From assembly GCA_963723355.1 (NCBI GenBank), contig CAVRQQ010000002.1, positions 189,925 through 253,924 on the forward strand: a stretch of 64,000 nucleotides of DNA, written 5' to 3'. The stretch is from JAFDBW01 sp963723355 (GTDB lineage: Bacteria > Desulfobacterota > Desulfuromonadia > Desulfuromonadales > BM103). The notes under the pieces are model-generated. The model saw only the letters and a program-made list of their open reading frames with translations. It was not told the origin of the DNA and ran no database searches. Both the position numbers and the translations under genes were made by a program. This document shows positions 1 to 9,426 of the stretch, one piece after another (within the stretch, counting starts at the first letter, position 1; the number at the start of each line of letters is the position of its first letter).

Positions 1-64
1 GCTGTAAATTTCCGAAGGTTCAATTTTTTTATTTTCTGCAAGGTGTTGATCGAGGATGTTTCAA

Positions 65-580
65 ATGAAATATTTTTTCGTTCTTGTAATAAATATCCAG
101 TTTCTTTTGGCGTCGACTACCTGCTTTTCAGCAGACGAGGTATTTATAACAAATTTTCCGGAAAAACTGATCACTCAAGATGTCAATTCAATCCCAAGTA
201 CTGCACTAAGAAAGATAGAGAATGTTGAAGTTGGAACATTCACCAGTATGGAAGTTATAGACCTGTCGCCAAAATACCTGCTTGATACAGATGGGTATAC
301 AAAAGCGAATGTCAGCTTGTTTGGATTTCCCAAAGCGAAAGATTTTACGGATTGTCAAGTCGGCTTTGTCTTACTTCCTAATGAAGAAGCCATTTGGAAA
401 GCATGGCAAGTCGACCGAGCAATGATTTTATCTAAAGAGCTCAATACCAAAGTGACTGATAAAACTAAATACTTTCAGGGCCAGATAGAGATAGATATAC
501 ATTTCCCAAGTTATATGGTTGGCTTTTTCAACACGTGCGCTACCAATGTCGAAGTCAATATGTACTCTTACCTAAAATAA
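65..580 (+). CDS. small secreted protein of unknown function
   Basis: I do not recognise this protein. From the ATG at 65 it has 171 residues and begins with a typical Sec signal peptide (MKYFFVLVIN, a hydrophobic stretch, then a likely cleavage after CFSA), so it is probably periplasmic or outer-surface. The start at 65 is preferred over the in-frame ATG at 56 because GAGG at 52-55 lies nine bases upstream of 65 but directly abuts 56. The mature part is soluble, about 145 residues, with two cysteines (in TDCQVGF and NTCATN) that could form a disulphide. The gene is more AT-rich than most of the window, which may point to recent acquisition. A hairpin terminator follows at 641-674. Confidence 0.6.
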   Translation: MKYFFVLVINIQFLLASTTCFSADEVFITNFPEKLITQDVNSIPSTALRKIENVEVGTFTSMEVIDLSPKYLLDTDGYTKANVSLFGFPKAKDFTDCQVGFVLLPNEEAIWKAWQVDRAMILSKELNTKVTDKTKYFQGQIEIDIHFPSYMVGFFNTCATNVEVNMYSYLK

Positions 581-640
581 ACAGGTTTCAGTTAAGGAAT
601 CGGCTTCTTATTGATGAAGGTCTCTGGGACGATAAAATGA

Positions 641-674
641 TGGCCACCGGGGTCTAATCCGAGTGGCCATTTTC
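641..674 (+). terminator. intrinsic terminator after the secreted-protein gene
   Basis: TGGCCAC at 641-647 pairs with GTGGCCA at 663-669, and is followed by TTTTC. It lies about 60 bases after the stop codon of the upstream gene. Confidence 0.6.
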
Positions 675-753
675 TTACAGGTCAGGGGCAACTTACAGCT
701 TTTCAAAACCCGCATTAAAATTCTTCGAAGTTGCTATTTCTGGTAAACCATAG

Positions 754-803
754 CCCCATCCGGGTGTTCTGGATAGGGGCTTAATTATAAGTATTGCTGT
801 AAC
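754..803 (-). repeat. 50-bp dispersed element, copy 1
   Basis: Read on the minus strand, these 50 bases match 34068-34117 at 42 of 50 positions without gaps. The last part folds: CCCC(T)ATCC pairs with GGATGGGG across a short loop. The element sits in the roughly 500-base gap between the secreted-protein gene and the two-component genes, a gap with no convincing gene. Confidence 0.7.
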
Positions 804-912
804 TTATTCATGAATTACCTAAGGATTTTAAGCTATAATTTTCCACATCGATCTGGAATTTCAATGAAGTCTAAAATAAAATCATTTCGAAGGTGGATAC
901 CGAATCACCCAT

Positions 913-943
913 AAAAAAAGGGGCCTTAAAAAATCAAGACCCC
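913..943 (-). terminator. intrinsic terminator of the two-component operon
   Basis: On the minus strand, GGGGTCTT (943-936) pairs with AAGGCCCC (927-920), including one G-T pair, and is followed by seven T. It lies about 150 bases beyond the histidine kinase stop codon. Confidence 0.75.
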
Positions 944-1089
944 GGAGGCAACCTTTTGATCGGCAGGAAATTCGGAGGCTCTTACGGTAAAATCCGGCTC
1001 TCAACGAACTTCAAGCTTTATTTATGGTTGCACTCTAAAGCATGGGTCGTGAAGGGAGTGTGGAATAAATGTGAAAAAAGCGTGAAGAG

Positions 1090-2349
1090 TTATTTTTTGA
1101 ATGAAACAGTGAAACAGCATCCGTGCGGATGATTGTCACTCACACAAACCGCCCATTGCTCTTTCTGACAGATCCTCTGGACGAGGGACAGGCCTAGTCC
1201 GAGTCCCTGCTGGCTGCTTGATTTCCCACGATAAAACGGTTTGAAGATGGAATCCCTGTCGGTCTTGGGTATGCCCGGGCCCGTGTCGCAAATCGTAAAC
1301 CCGGTGGGTTGTGCGACCAGGGTAATCTCCCCCTCGGCAGTATGGTGAATTGCGTTGCGTACCAGGTTGTTGATGACGGTGCGCAGCATGGGCACCGGAA
1401 ACAGCTTGGCCTGCCCACCGTTTATCCCGGTTTCGTCCCTGACTGTAAAAGTGATCCCCTTTGCTTCTGCCTGCTTTTGCCACACGCTCAGATTCTGGTT
1501 GATGATCTTCGACAGGCTTGCGTTTTCCTGCTCGGTATCCTTGCCGCGAGCCAGGGTCAGAAACGCGTCGACCAGTTCCTGGATTTCATTGGCCGCCTTG
1601 CTGATCGTGTCAATTCGCTGCCGTGAATAGCTGTCCAGTTGATCCTTCGCTATGAGCAGGTCGCAGGAACTTTTGATCACCATAAGCGGTGTGCGCAGCT
1701 CATGACTGACATCGCTGGTAAACAGGCTTTCCCGGAGCAACGACTCCTGCAGCATGCCGATGGTCCGGTCGAAGGCCTGAGCCAGTCGGCCCACTTCATC
1801 GTTGGTGTAATCGGTTGAAAGTGGCGGAGTTTCGAGCAGGAGCTGCTCGCGATTGTGGACCTGGTGGGTCAGTCGCTGCACGGGCGCAATAATTCTCCTG
1901 ACCATCATGATGCCAAGAATCAGCGAGGCGGCAATACTGAGGAAAAATCCCGCAATCACCGTCAGCTCGAGCAGGTTCTCGTGCCGTTTGACAGTGGTCT
2001 GCTCCTGCACAAGATAGAAGGGTCTCTCCTCCTCTTTCTTGATCATGACATGGAAGGCCGTCTCTTTGTCTTCGACTTCGTAAAAACCGGGCTCAAGGTC
2101 CCGCAAATAATACGGGAGGTCTTCCGTGCCGCTGTAGAACTGGGTACCAAGACCAAGATTAGGGATTTGTCCCTGCTCGTAATCGCCCAGGATGTCAGGG
2201 AACTTCCTGTTGAGTTCGGCGGTCACCAGGTCCTCCTCGACGATATCGATCGCGGCCATGATGCCGAAACTGAAGAGACCGCTCACCACAGCGGTCAGGA
2301 GCACAAAGGAAAAGATGATTCTCTGGGTCAGGGGGGATTTAAATTCCAT
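1090..2349 (-). CDS. two-component sensor histidine kinase
   Basis: Membrane histidine kinase of the EnvZ/QseC class, 419 residues. There is a transmembrane segment near residues 10-33, a periplasmic sensor region of about 95 residues, a second transmembrane helix at about 128-150 and then a HAMP linker. The phosphoacceptor box SHELRTPL has its His near residue 216. The ATP-binding domain shows an N box (NNLVRNA, Asn near 332), a G1 box (DTGPGIP, 355-361) and a G2 box (GLGLGLS, 382-388). It should phosphorylate the regulator encoded just upstream, with which it overlaps by 11 bases. The periplasmic stimulus cannot be told from the sequence. All catalytic motifs are intact. Confidence 0.93.
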   Translation of the reverse strand: MEFKSPLTQRIIFSFVLLTAVVSGLFSFGIMAAIDIVEEDLVTAELNRKFPDILGDYEQGQIPNLGLGTQFYSGTEDLPYYLRDLEPGFYEVEDKETAFHVMIKKEEERPFYLVQEQTTVKRHENLLELTVIAGFFLSIAASLILGIMMVRRIIAPVQRLTHQVHNREQLLLETPPLSTDYTNDEVGRLAQAFDRTIGMLQESLLRESLFTSDVSHELRTPLMVIKSSCDLLIAKDQLDSYSRQRIDTISKAANEIQELVDAFLTLARGKDTEQENASLSKIINQNLSVWQKQAEAKGITFTVRDETGINGGQAKLFPVPMLRTVINNLVRNAIHHTAEGEITLVAQPTGFTICDTGPGIPKTDRDSIFKPFYRGKSSSQQGLGLGLSLVQRICQKEQWAVCVSDNHPHGCCFTVSFKK

Positions 2350-3022
2350 CGTCCATGGTCTTCAGGCAGTAGCCGATGCCGTGCACCGTGTGCAGAAGGG
2401 GGGAGTTGAAAGGCTTGTCAATCGTCTGGCGCAGAGTGTGTATGTGGCTGCGCAGGCTATCACTGCCGGGCAGATGCTCACCCCATAAAAGTTCTTCGAG
2501 GGCCTCCCTCTTGACCACGTGCGGACTGGCTTTCATTAGATGTTCCAGCAACTTGAGACCAATCGGGCTGAGCTTCAGGAGAACCCCCTGGCGACTCACC
2601 TCAAGGCTGTTCATGTCATAGGCCAGGTCACCGACGGTCAGCATGTTCTGCATCCCTGCCTGACCCCGGCGCAGGACTGCCTCGACCCTGGCGTGCAGCT
2701 CCGGCAGGGAAAACGGTTTGACGAGATAATCATCAGCACCGGCCCGGAACCCGGTCAGCTTGTCGTCGACACTGTCCCTGGCGGTGAGCATGATGACCGG
2801 TGTGCTGATCCGCGCATCCTGGCGTAATTTCTGGCAGAGGGTGATGCCGTCCATCCCCGGCAGCATCAGGTCGAGGATGATCAGATCGAAAGGCTGGGTG
2901 ATCGCGAGGTGCAGCCCCCCCAGGCCATCATAGGCGCAGTCGACCAGGTACCCCTGCAATTCCAGGTAGTCAGCAATGTTCTGCAGAATTTCGGGTTGAT
3001 CTTCGATGACCAGTATGCGCAT
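2339..3022 (-). CDS. OmpR/PhoB-family response regulator
   Basis: A 227-residue regulator with an N-terminal receiver domain: acidic pocket at IEDQ, phosphoacceptor Asp51 in LDLMLPG, switch Thr80 and Lys102 in VKPF. The C-terminal winged-helix DNA-binding domain covers about residues 127-222 and ends in the usual HTVHGIGYCL wing. It is the first gene of a two-gene operon with the histidine kinase, whose start overlaps its 3' end. The target genes are unknown; autoregulation is common in this family. Confidence 0.94.
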   Translation of the reverse strand: MRILVIEDQPEILQNIADYLELQGYLVDCAYDGLGGLHLAITQPFDLIILDLMLPGMDGITLCQKLRQDARISTPVIMLTARDSVDDKLTGFRAGADDYLVKPFSLPELHARVEAVLRRGQAGMQNMLTVGDLAYDMNSLEVSRQGVLLKLSPIGLKLLEHLMKASPHVVKREALEELLWGEHLPGSDSLRSHIHTLRQTIDKPFNSPLLHTVHGIGYCLKTMDDGI

Positions 3023-3111
3023 TCAGAACCTGTCGTTTGAAAAATGTCTGAACTGCTAGGCGTTTGTCCGGTCTTACACCTGAAAAACTCAACAGTCAAA
3101 ACATTAATTCA

Positions 3112-3188
3112 ACGCAAAGACGCCAAGAACGCTAAAGTAACATTAAATCAATATGAGATTCTCTTGCGTCTTTGCGTCTTTGAGTGAG
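3112..3188. repeat. long imperfect inverted repeat with CGCAAAGACG arms
   Basis: ACGCAAAGACGCCAAGA near 3115 faces TCTTGCGTCTTTGCGTCTTT near 3163 as an inverted repeat around an AT-rich centre. It lies between the response regulator start and the gltD stop. A repeat of the same style (GCCACAAAG type) occurs at 62130-62245. Confidence 0.6.
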
Positions 3189-3236
3189 CAAAGCGAACGG
3201 CTGTTGGGAATTCTTTCAAAGCCCTTATTGCGTGAC

Positions 3237-4718
3237 TCAGTACTCGAAAGGCTCCAGGCGCACCTCGGGCAACAGGCTTTTGTCGCCGGTCAGGTACTCG
3301 TCGACGCAGCGGGCGATCTCGCGCCCCTCACTGATTGCCCAGACCACCAGGCTCTGCCCCCGTCGGCAGTCGCCGGCAGCGAATACACCGTCGACTGAGC
3401 TCATGCGGGTTTTTGGGTCAGTCTTGATATTGGAGCGCAGATCGGTTTCGCAGCCGATCTGTTTGAGCAGCTCGGTGCGCGGCCCGAGATAGCCCATGGC
3501 CAGCAGGACAAGGTCGCATTTCCAGATCTGTTCACTCCCCGCAATCGGTTGCGGCCGACCATCAACCCATTCGACCTTGACGGTTTCAAGGGCGGAGATG
3601 TTTTTGTCTCTGCCGATGAAGCGCGTGGTCATGATCTCGTAGAAGACATCGCCGCCCATGACGTGCATCTCTTCGACCGAGGTGCTGACCCGCATGATGC
3701 GTGACCACTGCGGCCAGGGGTTGTCGCAGTCGCGTTCTTCCGGGGGCTGCTCGAGAAGTTCGAAGTTGACGACTCTGGCTGCGCCCTGACGCATCGCCGT
3801 GCCGATGCAGTCCGAGCCGGTATCACCGCCGCCGATGACGATGACTTTCTTGCCTTTGGCGCTGATCAGCTGTTGTTTCGGGTGCAGGGCAGCGATGTTG
3901 CTGTCCCCCCAGTTGGCGCGATTCTGCTGCGGCAAAAACTCCATCGCAAAGTGGATGCCGTTCAGTTCACGCCCCTCGACCGGGAGGTCGCGCGGTTCTT
4001 CGGCGCCAGTGGCGATGACGACCGCATCGAAGTCGGCCTTGATCTCGTCAAAAGGTCACATCCTTGCCGACTTCGCAGGTAGTAACGGAATTTGATCCCT
4101 TCGGCGACCAGCTGGTCGATGCGGCGCTGCACCTTTTCCTTGCGCAGCTTGTAGTGAGGAATGCCGTACATCAACAGACCGCCGGCGCGGTCGGTTTTTT
4201 CAATCACGGTCACGCTGATGGCCGGCGCGGTTGAGCTGCTGGGCGCAGGCCAGGCCGGCAGGGCCGCTGCCGATGATGGCGACGGTCTTGCCGCTGCGCT
4301 GAGTCGGTGGCTGGGGCACAATCCAGCCTTCCTCAAAGCCCTTGTCGATAATCGAGACTTCGTGCAGCTTGATTGTCACCGCCGGTTCGTTAATGCCGAG
4401 GACGCAGGAGGTTTCGCACGGCGCCGGACAGATCCGGCCGGTAAACTCCGGGAAGTTGTTGGTTGCGTGCAGAGCCTGCAACGCCTGCTTCCACTTGCCA
4501 CGGTAGACCAGGTCATTCCATTCCGGAATCAGGTTCCCCAGCGGGCAACCGGACATGCAGAAAGGGACGCCGCAATCCATGCAGCGCGAGGCCTGGGTTT
4601 TGACCTTCTCCTCGCTGGGATAGTTATAGTGTTCGTCATGATTCTGCAGCCGCGAGTTGACCGGTTGCAGGGTTTTGTCGCGACGACCGTGTTTTATAAA
4701 TCCGCGCGGATCACCCAT
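3237..4718 (-). CDS. gltD: glutamate synthase small subunit (three single-base insertions)
   Basis: NADPH-dependent glutamate synthase beta subunit, which passes electrons from NAD(P)H through FAD and iron-sulphur clusters to GltB. The N-terminal cluster motif CMDCGVPFCMSGCPLGN is followed by FAD binding (IIGSGPAGLA), NAD(P)H binding (VIGGGDTGSDCIGTA) and the closing FAD motif (GVFAAGDCRRGQS). In the sequence as given, the frame is broken near 4220, 4078 and 4053. Each break is repaired by removing one base, and together they restore the original frame, so the start (4718) and stop (3237) agree over 1482 bases. I read these as sequence errors rather than a pseudogene. The start overlaps the gltB stop by eight bases. 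Confidence 0.88.
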
Positions 4719-7700
4719 GAGCGGCCTCCTTTTCCAGTTCAGCCTTGGCCGCCTGTTCGGTCAGAACCCTGCGATACTCGTGGGGGAAGACGCGAACAAA
4801 ACGTTGCAGCTGTGTATCCCAGTCGGCAAGAATCTCGGCCGCGCGATGAGATGTTGTTTGTTCATAATGCGTGGAAATGATCTGTTTCAGCCAGACGGCA
4901 TCCTCGTCCTCGAGATCCATCTGTTCGAGGTCGACCATTGACGGATTACAGCGTCGTCGAAAGCGATTATCATCATCCAGCACGTAGGCGAAGCCACCGG
5001 ACATGCCGGCCGCGAAGTTACGGCCGGTCCGTCCAAGACAGACCATACGGCCACCGGTCATGTATTCGCAGCCGTGATCGCCTGTTCCCTCGACCACTGC
5101 TGTGACTCCCGAGTTGCGTACGCAGAAGCGCTCACCGGCTTTGCCGGCGAAGAACACCTCGCCACCGGTGGCACCATAGAGAACGGTGTTGCCGACGATC
5201 GAGTTCTCATGCCAGGAGAAGGTCGCCTTGGGGTCCGGGCGGATACTGATCCGGCCGCCAGCCATCCCCTTGCCGACGTAGTCATTGGCTTCACCGACCA
5301 GGCGCAGGTCGATGCCCGGGGCAAGGAATGCACCGAAACTCTGTCCGGCAATGCCGGTCAGGGAAATATTGATCGTATTTTCGGGAAGTCCCTCACGACC
5401 GTGACGCATGGCAATCTGGCCCGAGAGCATGGTGCCGAAGGACCGATTCGAATTGCGGATCGGCAGTTCGATATGGACCTTTTCCTTGCGCTCGAGTGCC
5501 GGTGCGGCGAGCTTGATCAACTGGTTGTCCAGCTGCTTTTCCAGGCCGTGCTCCTGACCCTGAATACGCCGGATCGCGATGTCGTCAGAGACTTTCGGTT
5601 TGGTCAAAATTCTCGAGTAGTCCAGACCCTGGTTCTTCCAATGCTTGATCGCCGTGTCCATCTCCAGGTACTGGGTCTGGCCGATCAATTCGTCCAAGGA
5701 TCGCACGCCCAGCTCAGCCATGATTTCACGCACTTCCTCGGCAAGGAAGGTGAAGTAATTGACCACATGCTCCGGCTTGCCAGTGAACTTGGCGCGCAGG
5801 GCCTCATCCTGGGTGGCGACTCCGACCGGGCAGGTGTTGAGGTGACATTTGCGCATCATGATGCAGCCGACGGTGATCAACGCCACCGTGGCGAAGGCAT
5901 ATTCTTCGGCGCCGAGCATGGCGGCGATGATGACGTCGCGGCCGGTGCGCAGCTGGCCATCGGTCTGCACGATGATGCGGCCGCGCAGATCGTTGAGCAC
6001 CAGGGTCTGCTGGGTTTCTGCCAGGCCGATTTCCCAGGGAATTCCGGCGTGCTTGATCGAAGAGATCGGCGATGCGCCGGTGCCGCCATCGTAGCCGGCG
6101 ATGATGACGCGTTCAGCGTGCCCTTTGCTGACCCCTGCAGCGACGGTGCCGACGCCGACCTCGCTGACCAGTTTGACGGTGATGTCAGCCTTTGGGTTGC
6201 AGTTTTTCAGATCGAAAATCAGCTGGGCAATATCTTCGATTGAATAGATATCATGGTGCGGCGGCGGCGAGATCAAGGTGACCCCGGGAACGCTGTAGCG
6301 CAATTCACCAATATAATCGCTGACCTTATGGCCAGGCAGCTGGCCGCCTTCACCGGGCTTGGCGCCCTGGGCGATCTTGATCTGTAGTTCGTCGGCGTTG
6401 ACCAGGTAATGAGGAGTGACGCCGAAGCGCCCCGAAGCCACCTGCTTGATGGCACTGCGGCGCGAGTCGCCGTTGGCGTCCGGCGTGTAGCGGCGAGGGT
6501 CTTCGCCACCTTCGCCGGTATTCGACTTGCCGCCGAGACGATTCATGGCGATCGCCAGTGCTTCATGCGCCTCGGTGGAGATCGACCCGAGACTCATGGC
6601 TCCGGTACAGAAACGTTTTACGATGGCGCTGACCGGTTCGACTTCCTCCAGTGGGATCGCGGTTCTGACGTCTTGAACTTGAACAGCCCTCGCAACGTGC
6701 AGAGTTGTTCGCTCTGGTTGTCGACCAGGGTTGAGTAACGTTTGAAGTCCTCGCGATTGCCAGAGCGTACGGCGTGCTGCAGCAGGGCAATGACCTCTGG
6801 ATTCATCAGGTGTGTCTCTCCCTCACGGCGCCATGAGTATTCAGAGCCACGATCCAGGTCACGATTGGGATCAATGTGCTCTGCGTAGGCATGCTGGTGG
6901 CGCAATAGGCTCTCTGATGCGATCTCTTTCAAACCGGCGCCGCCGATGCGACTGGCGGTGCCCGGGAAATATTTGGCGGTGAACTCTTCATTGAGGCCGA
7001 CAATTTCAAAGATCTGCGCACTGCAGTAACTTTGCAGGGTGCTGATCCCCATTTTGGAGAAGACCTTGAGCAGTCCTTTGCCGATCGCCTTGATATAGTT
7101 CTGGGTGTACTGATAGACAATGTCGGTCTCTTCGTCAGCCTGGGTGTTGCCGTCCTGGCTTGGCAGCATGCCCTGGTTGACCATGTCCTGCAGGGTCTGG
7201 AAGACGAGGTAGGGGTTAACCGCCGTCGCTCCGTAGCCTACCAGCAGGGCAAAGTGGTGCACTTCCCGAGCTTCGCCGGTTTCAACCACCAGTGAGCACT
7301 GGCTGCGCTTGCCGACCCGGATCAGGTGATGATGAATTCCGGACAGGGCCAACAGGGCAGGGATGGGGGCTTTTTCTGCACATACGCCGCGATCGGATAA
7401 CACCAGAATTGTCCGGCTGGCATCGATGGCAGCCTCTGCTTCGACAAACAGGGCTTCCAGGCGATCTTCCAAAGCCTCGGGCCCCTGGTCTGCATCGAAA
7501 AGGGTGCTCAGCGTGGTGCCGCGAAAGCCTTGGATATCGCTGTGGCGCAACTGTTCCAACACATCATTGGTGATCACCGGGTGGTCGAGCTCCAGCATCT
7601 GGCAGTGTTCAGGACCAGGCATGAGGATGTTGCGCGCCGGGCCCAGGTACTGTGTCAGGCTCATGACGATCTCTTCGCGCAGAGGATCGATAGGGGGATT

Positions 7701-9275
7701 GGTGATCTGCGCAAACAACTGCTTGAAGTACCAGTAGAGAAGCTTGCTCTGTTTCGACAGGACTGCAACGGGAGTGTCGGTGCCCATGGAGCCAACCGGC
7801 TCCTGTCCATTGAGGGCCATCGGAGCCATGATCTCCCGCATCTCTTCGAGAGTGTAGCCAAAGCTTCCCTGTGTGCGCTGCAGTTCCCCACGTTTCGGTG
7901 CGCGCCTGGTTGCCGGGGCCGGCAGGTCATCAAGTCGGATCAGGTACTCTCTCACCCATGAAGCATAGGGTTGGGCCGAAGCGAGATCGCCCTTGATCTC
8001 GTGGTCTTCCTTGAATTCGCCGGTTTCAACATCGACCAGAATCATCTTGCCGGGAGCCAGGCGCTCCTTGCGCAAGATCTTTTCGGGGGCAATATCCAGA
8101 ACTCCGGCTTCCGAAGCATAAATAATCTCGTCGTCGCTGGTGATCCAGTAGCGTGCCGGGCGCAGACCGTTACGGTCAAGAATTGCGACAAGCTGTTTGC
8201 CGTCACAAGCCACGATGTTGGCCGGTCCGTCCCATGGCTCCATCATGGTGGCATGGTATTCAAAAAAGCCTTTCACCTCGGGGCGCAGGTGGGCTTTGGA
8301 AACCCAGGCCTCGGGAACCATCATCGCCAGCGAGTGAGCCAGACTTCGACCGGTAACCACCAGCAGTTCGAGAGCGTTATCGAGACAGGCGGTGTCAGAG
8401 CTGCCTTCGATAATCACCGGGTCCAGGTCACTGACCCCATCAGCCAGGTCGAGGTGTGCAAACAGGGCGGTCCGGGCCCGCATCCGGTTGATGTTGCCGC
8501 GCAAGGTGTTGATTTCGCCGTTGTGGGCGATATAGCGGAACGGCTGGGCCAGGTCCCAGGTCGGAAAGGTGTTGGTGCTGTAGCGCTGGTGGACGAAGGC
8601 AATTGCGCTGACAAGTCGCTCATCGTCGAGTTCAGGGAAGAAGGTGTTTAACTGTTCGGAGAGCAGCATCCCCTTGTAGAGAATCGTGCGACTGGAGAGC
8701 GAACAGACGTAGAACATCTCCTTGCCGGCAAGCTGGCCATCGCGGATTGCATTTTCGGCACGTTTGCGCGCCAGGTAGAGCATCAGCTCGAATTTGTCGG
8801 TCTCGACCTCACCGCGGCCGACAAAAACCTGCATGACACAGGGCTCAACGGAACGGGCATTGCGGCCGATGGTACTGCTGTCGGTTTTCACCTCACGCCA
8901 GCCGAGAAGACTGCAACCGACGTTGGACAGTTCTCGATCCAACACTGCGATGCATGCTGCAAGGTTTTCGTTGTCTCTGGGCAGAAACACAATCCCAGCG
9001 CCGTATTCGCCTGGCGCAGGCAATTCGAAGTCACAAATTTCGCGGTAATAGGCATCTGGCATCTGGATCATCAAGCCGGCGCCGTCGCCGTCGAGGGGGT
9101 CGGCACCCACGGCGCCACGATGAGTCAGGTTGCAGAGGATTTCAATGCCACGTTTGACGATGCAATGGCTTTTTCGGCCTTTGATGTTGGCAATGAACCC
9201 GACACCGCAGTTATCATGTTCGTTTGCTGGATCGTATAGGCCCTGGACGGGCGGCATACCTATATGAGCTGTCAT
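4711..9275 (-). CDS. gltB: glutamate synthase large subunit (one-base deletion near 6660)
   Basis: Large subunit of GOGAT, about 1520 residues, making two glutamates from glutamine and 2-oxoglutarate. The start at 9275 is chosen because AAGGAACAAAC lies directly upstream; the in-frame ATG at 9308 has no ribosome site. The amidotransferase Cys is in NEHDNCGVGF, giving a propeptide of about 22 residues. The FMN/synthase domain contains GYDGGTGASP and the 3Fe-4S cysteines of CIMMRKCHLNTCPVGVATQ; the C-terminal beta-helix domain follows. A single missing base around 6660 splits the frame between FKFKTSEP and AIPLEEVEPVSAIVKRF; both sides are highly conserved, so an assembly error is likely. It forms an operon with gltD and would work with glnA at 19.2 kb. 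Confidence 0.93.
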
Positions 9276-9311
9276 GTTTGTTCCTTGTCGTTGGCTACAG
9301 ATAAACAAGAT

Positions 9312-9317
9312 ATTATA
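9312..9317 (-). promoter_or_regulatory. -10 box of the gltBD promoter
   Basis: The minus strand reads TATAAT here, about 37 bases before the gltB start, giving a leader of about 30 bases. A clear -35 is not seen. Confidence 0.4.
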
Positions 9318-9426
9318 TCATGCATGTCAGATTACGGAGGGAAGCTTCTCGCAGAAGTTGGCCCGGTTGGGCTCAAGGGTGGGCAAGCCTCCCATGCCGT
9401 GCGTACTATTCTATTTTATGCAACAA

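Noticed and set aside
893..1132. 79-codon plus-strand frame between the first gene and the kinase
   Set aside because: No ribosome site, no domain, overlaps the minus-strand terminator and the end of the kinase gene.
4040..4090. Programmed frameshifting or recoding in gltD
   Set aside because: Three separate +1 changes without slippery sequence, restoring the original frame; error is simpler. The TGA near 4053 is out of the true frame, so it is not a Sec codon.
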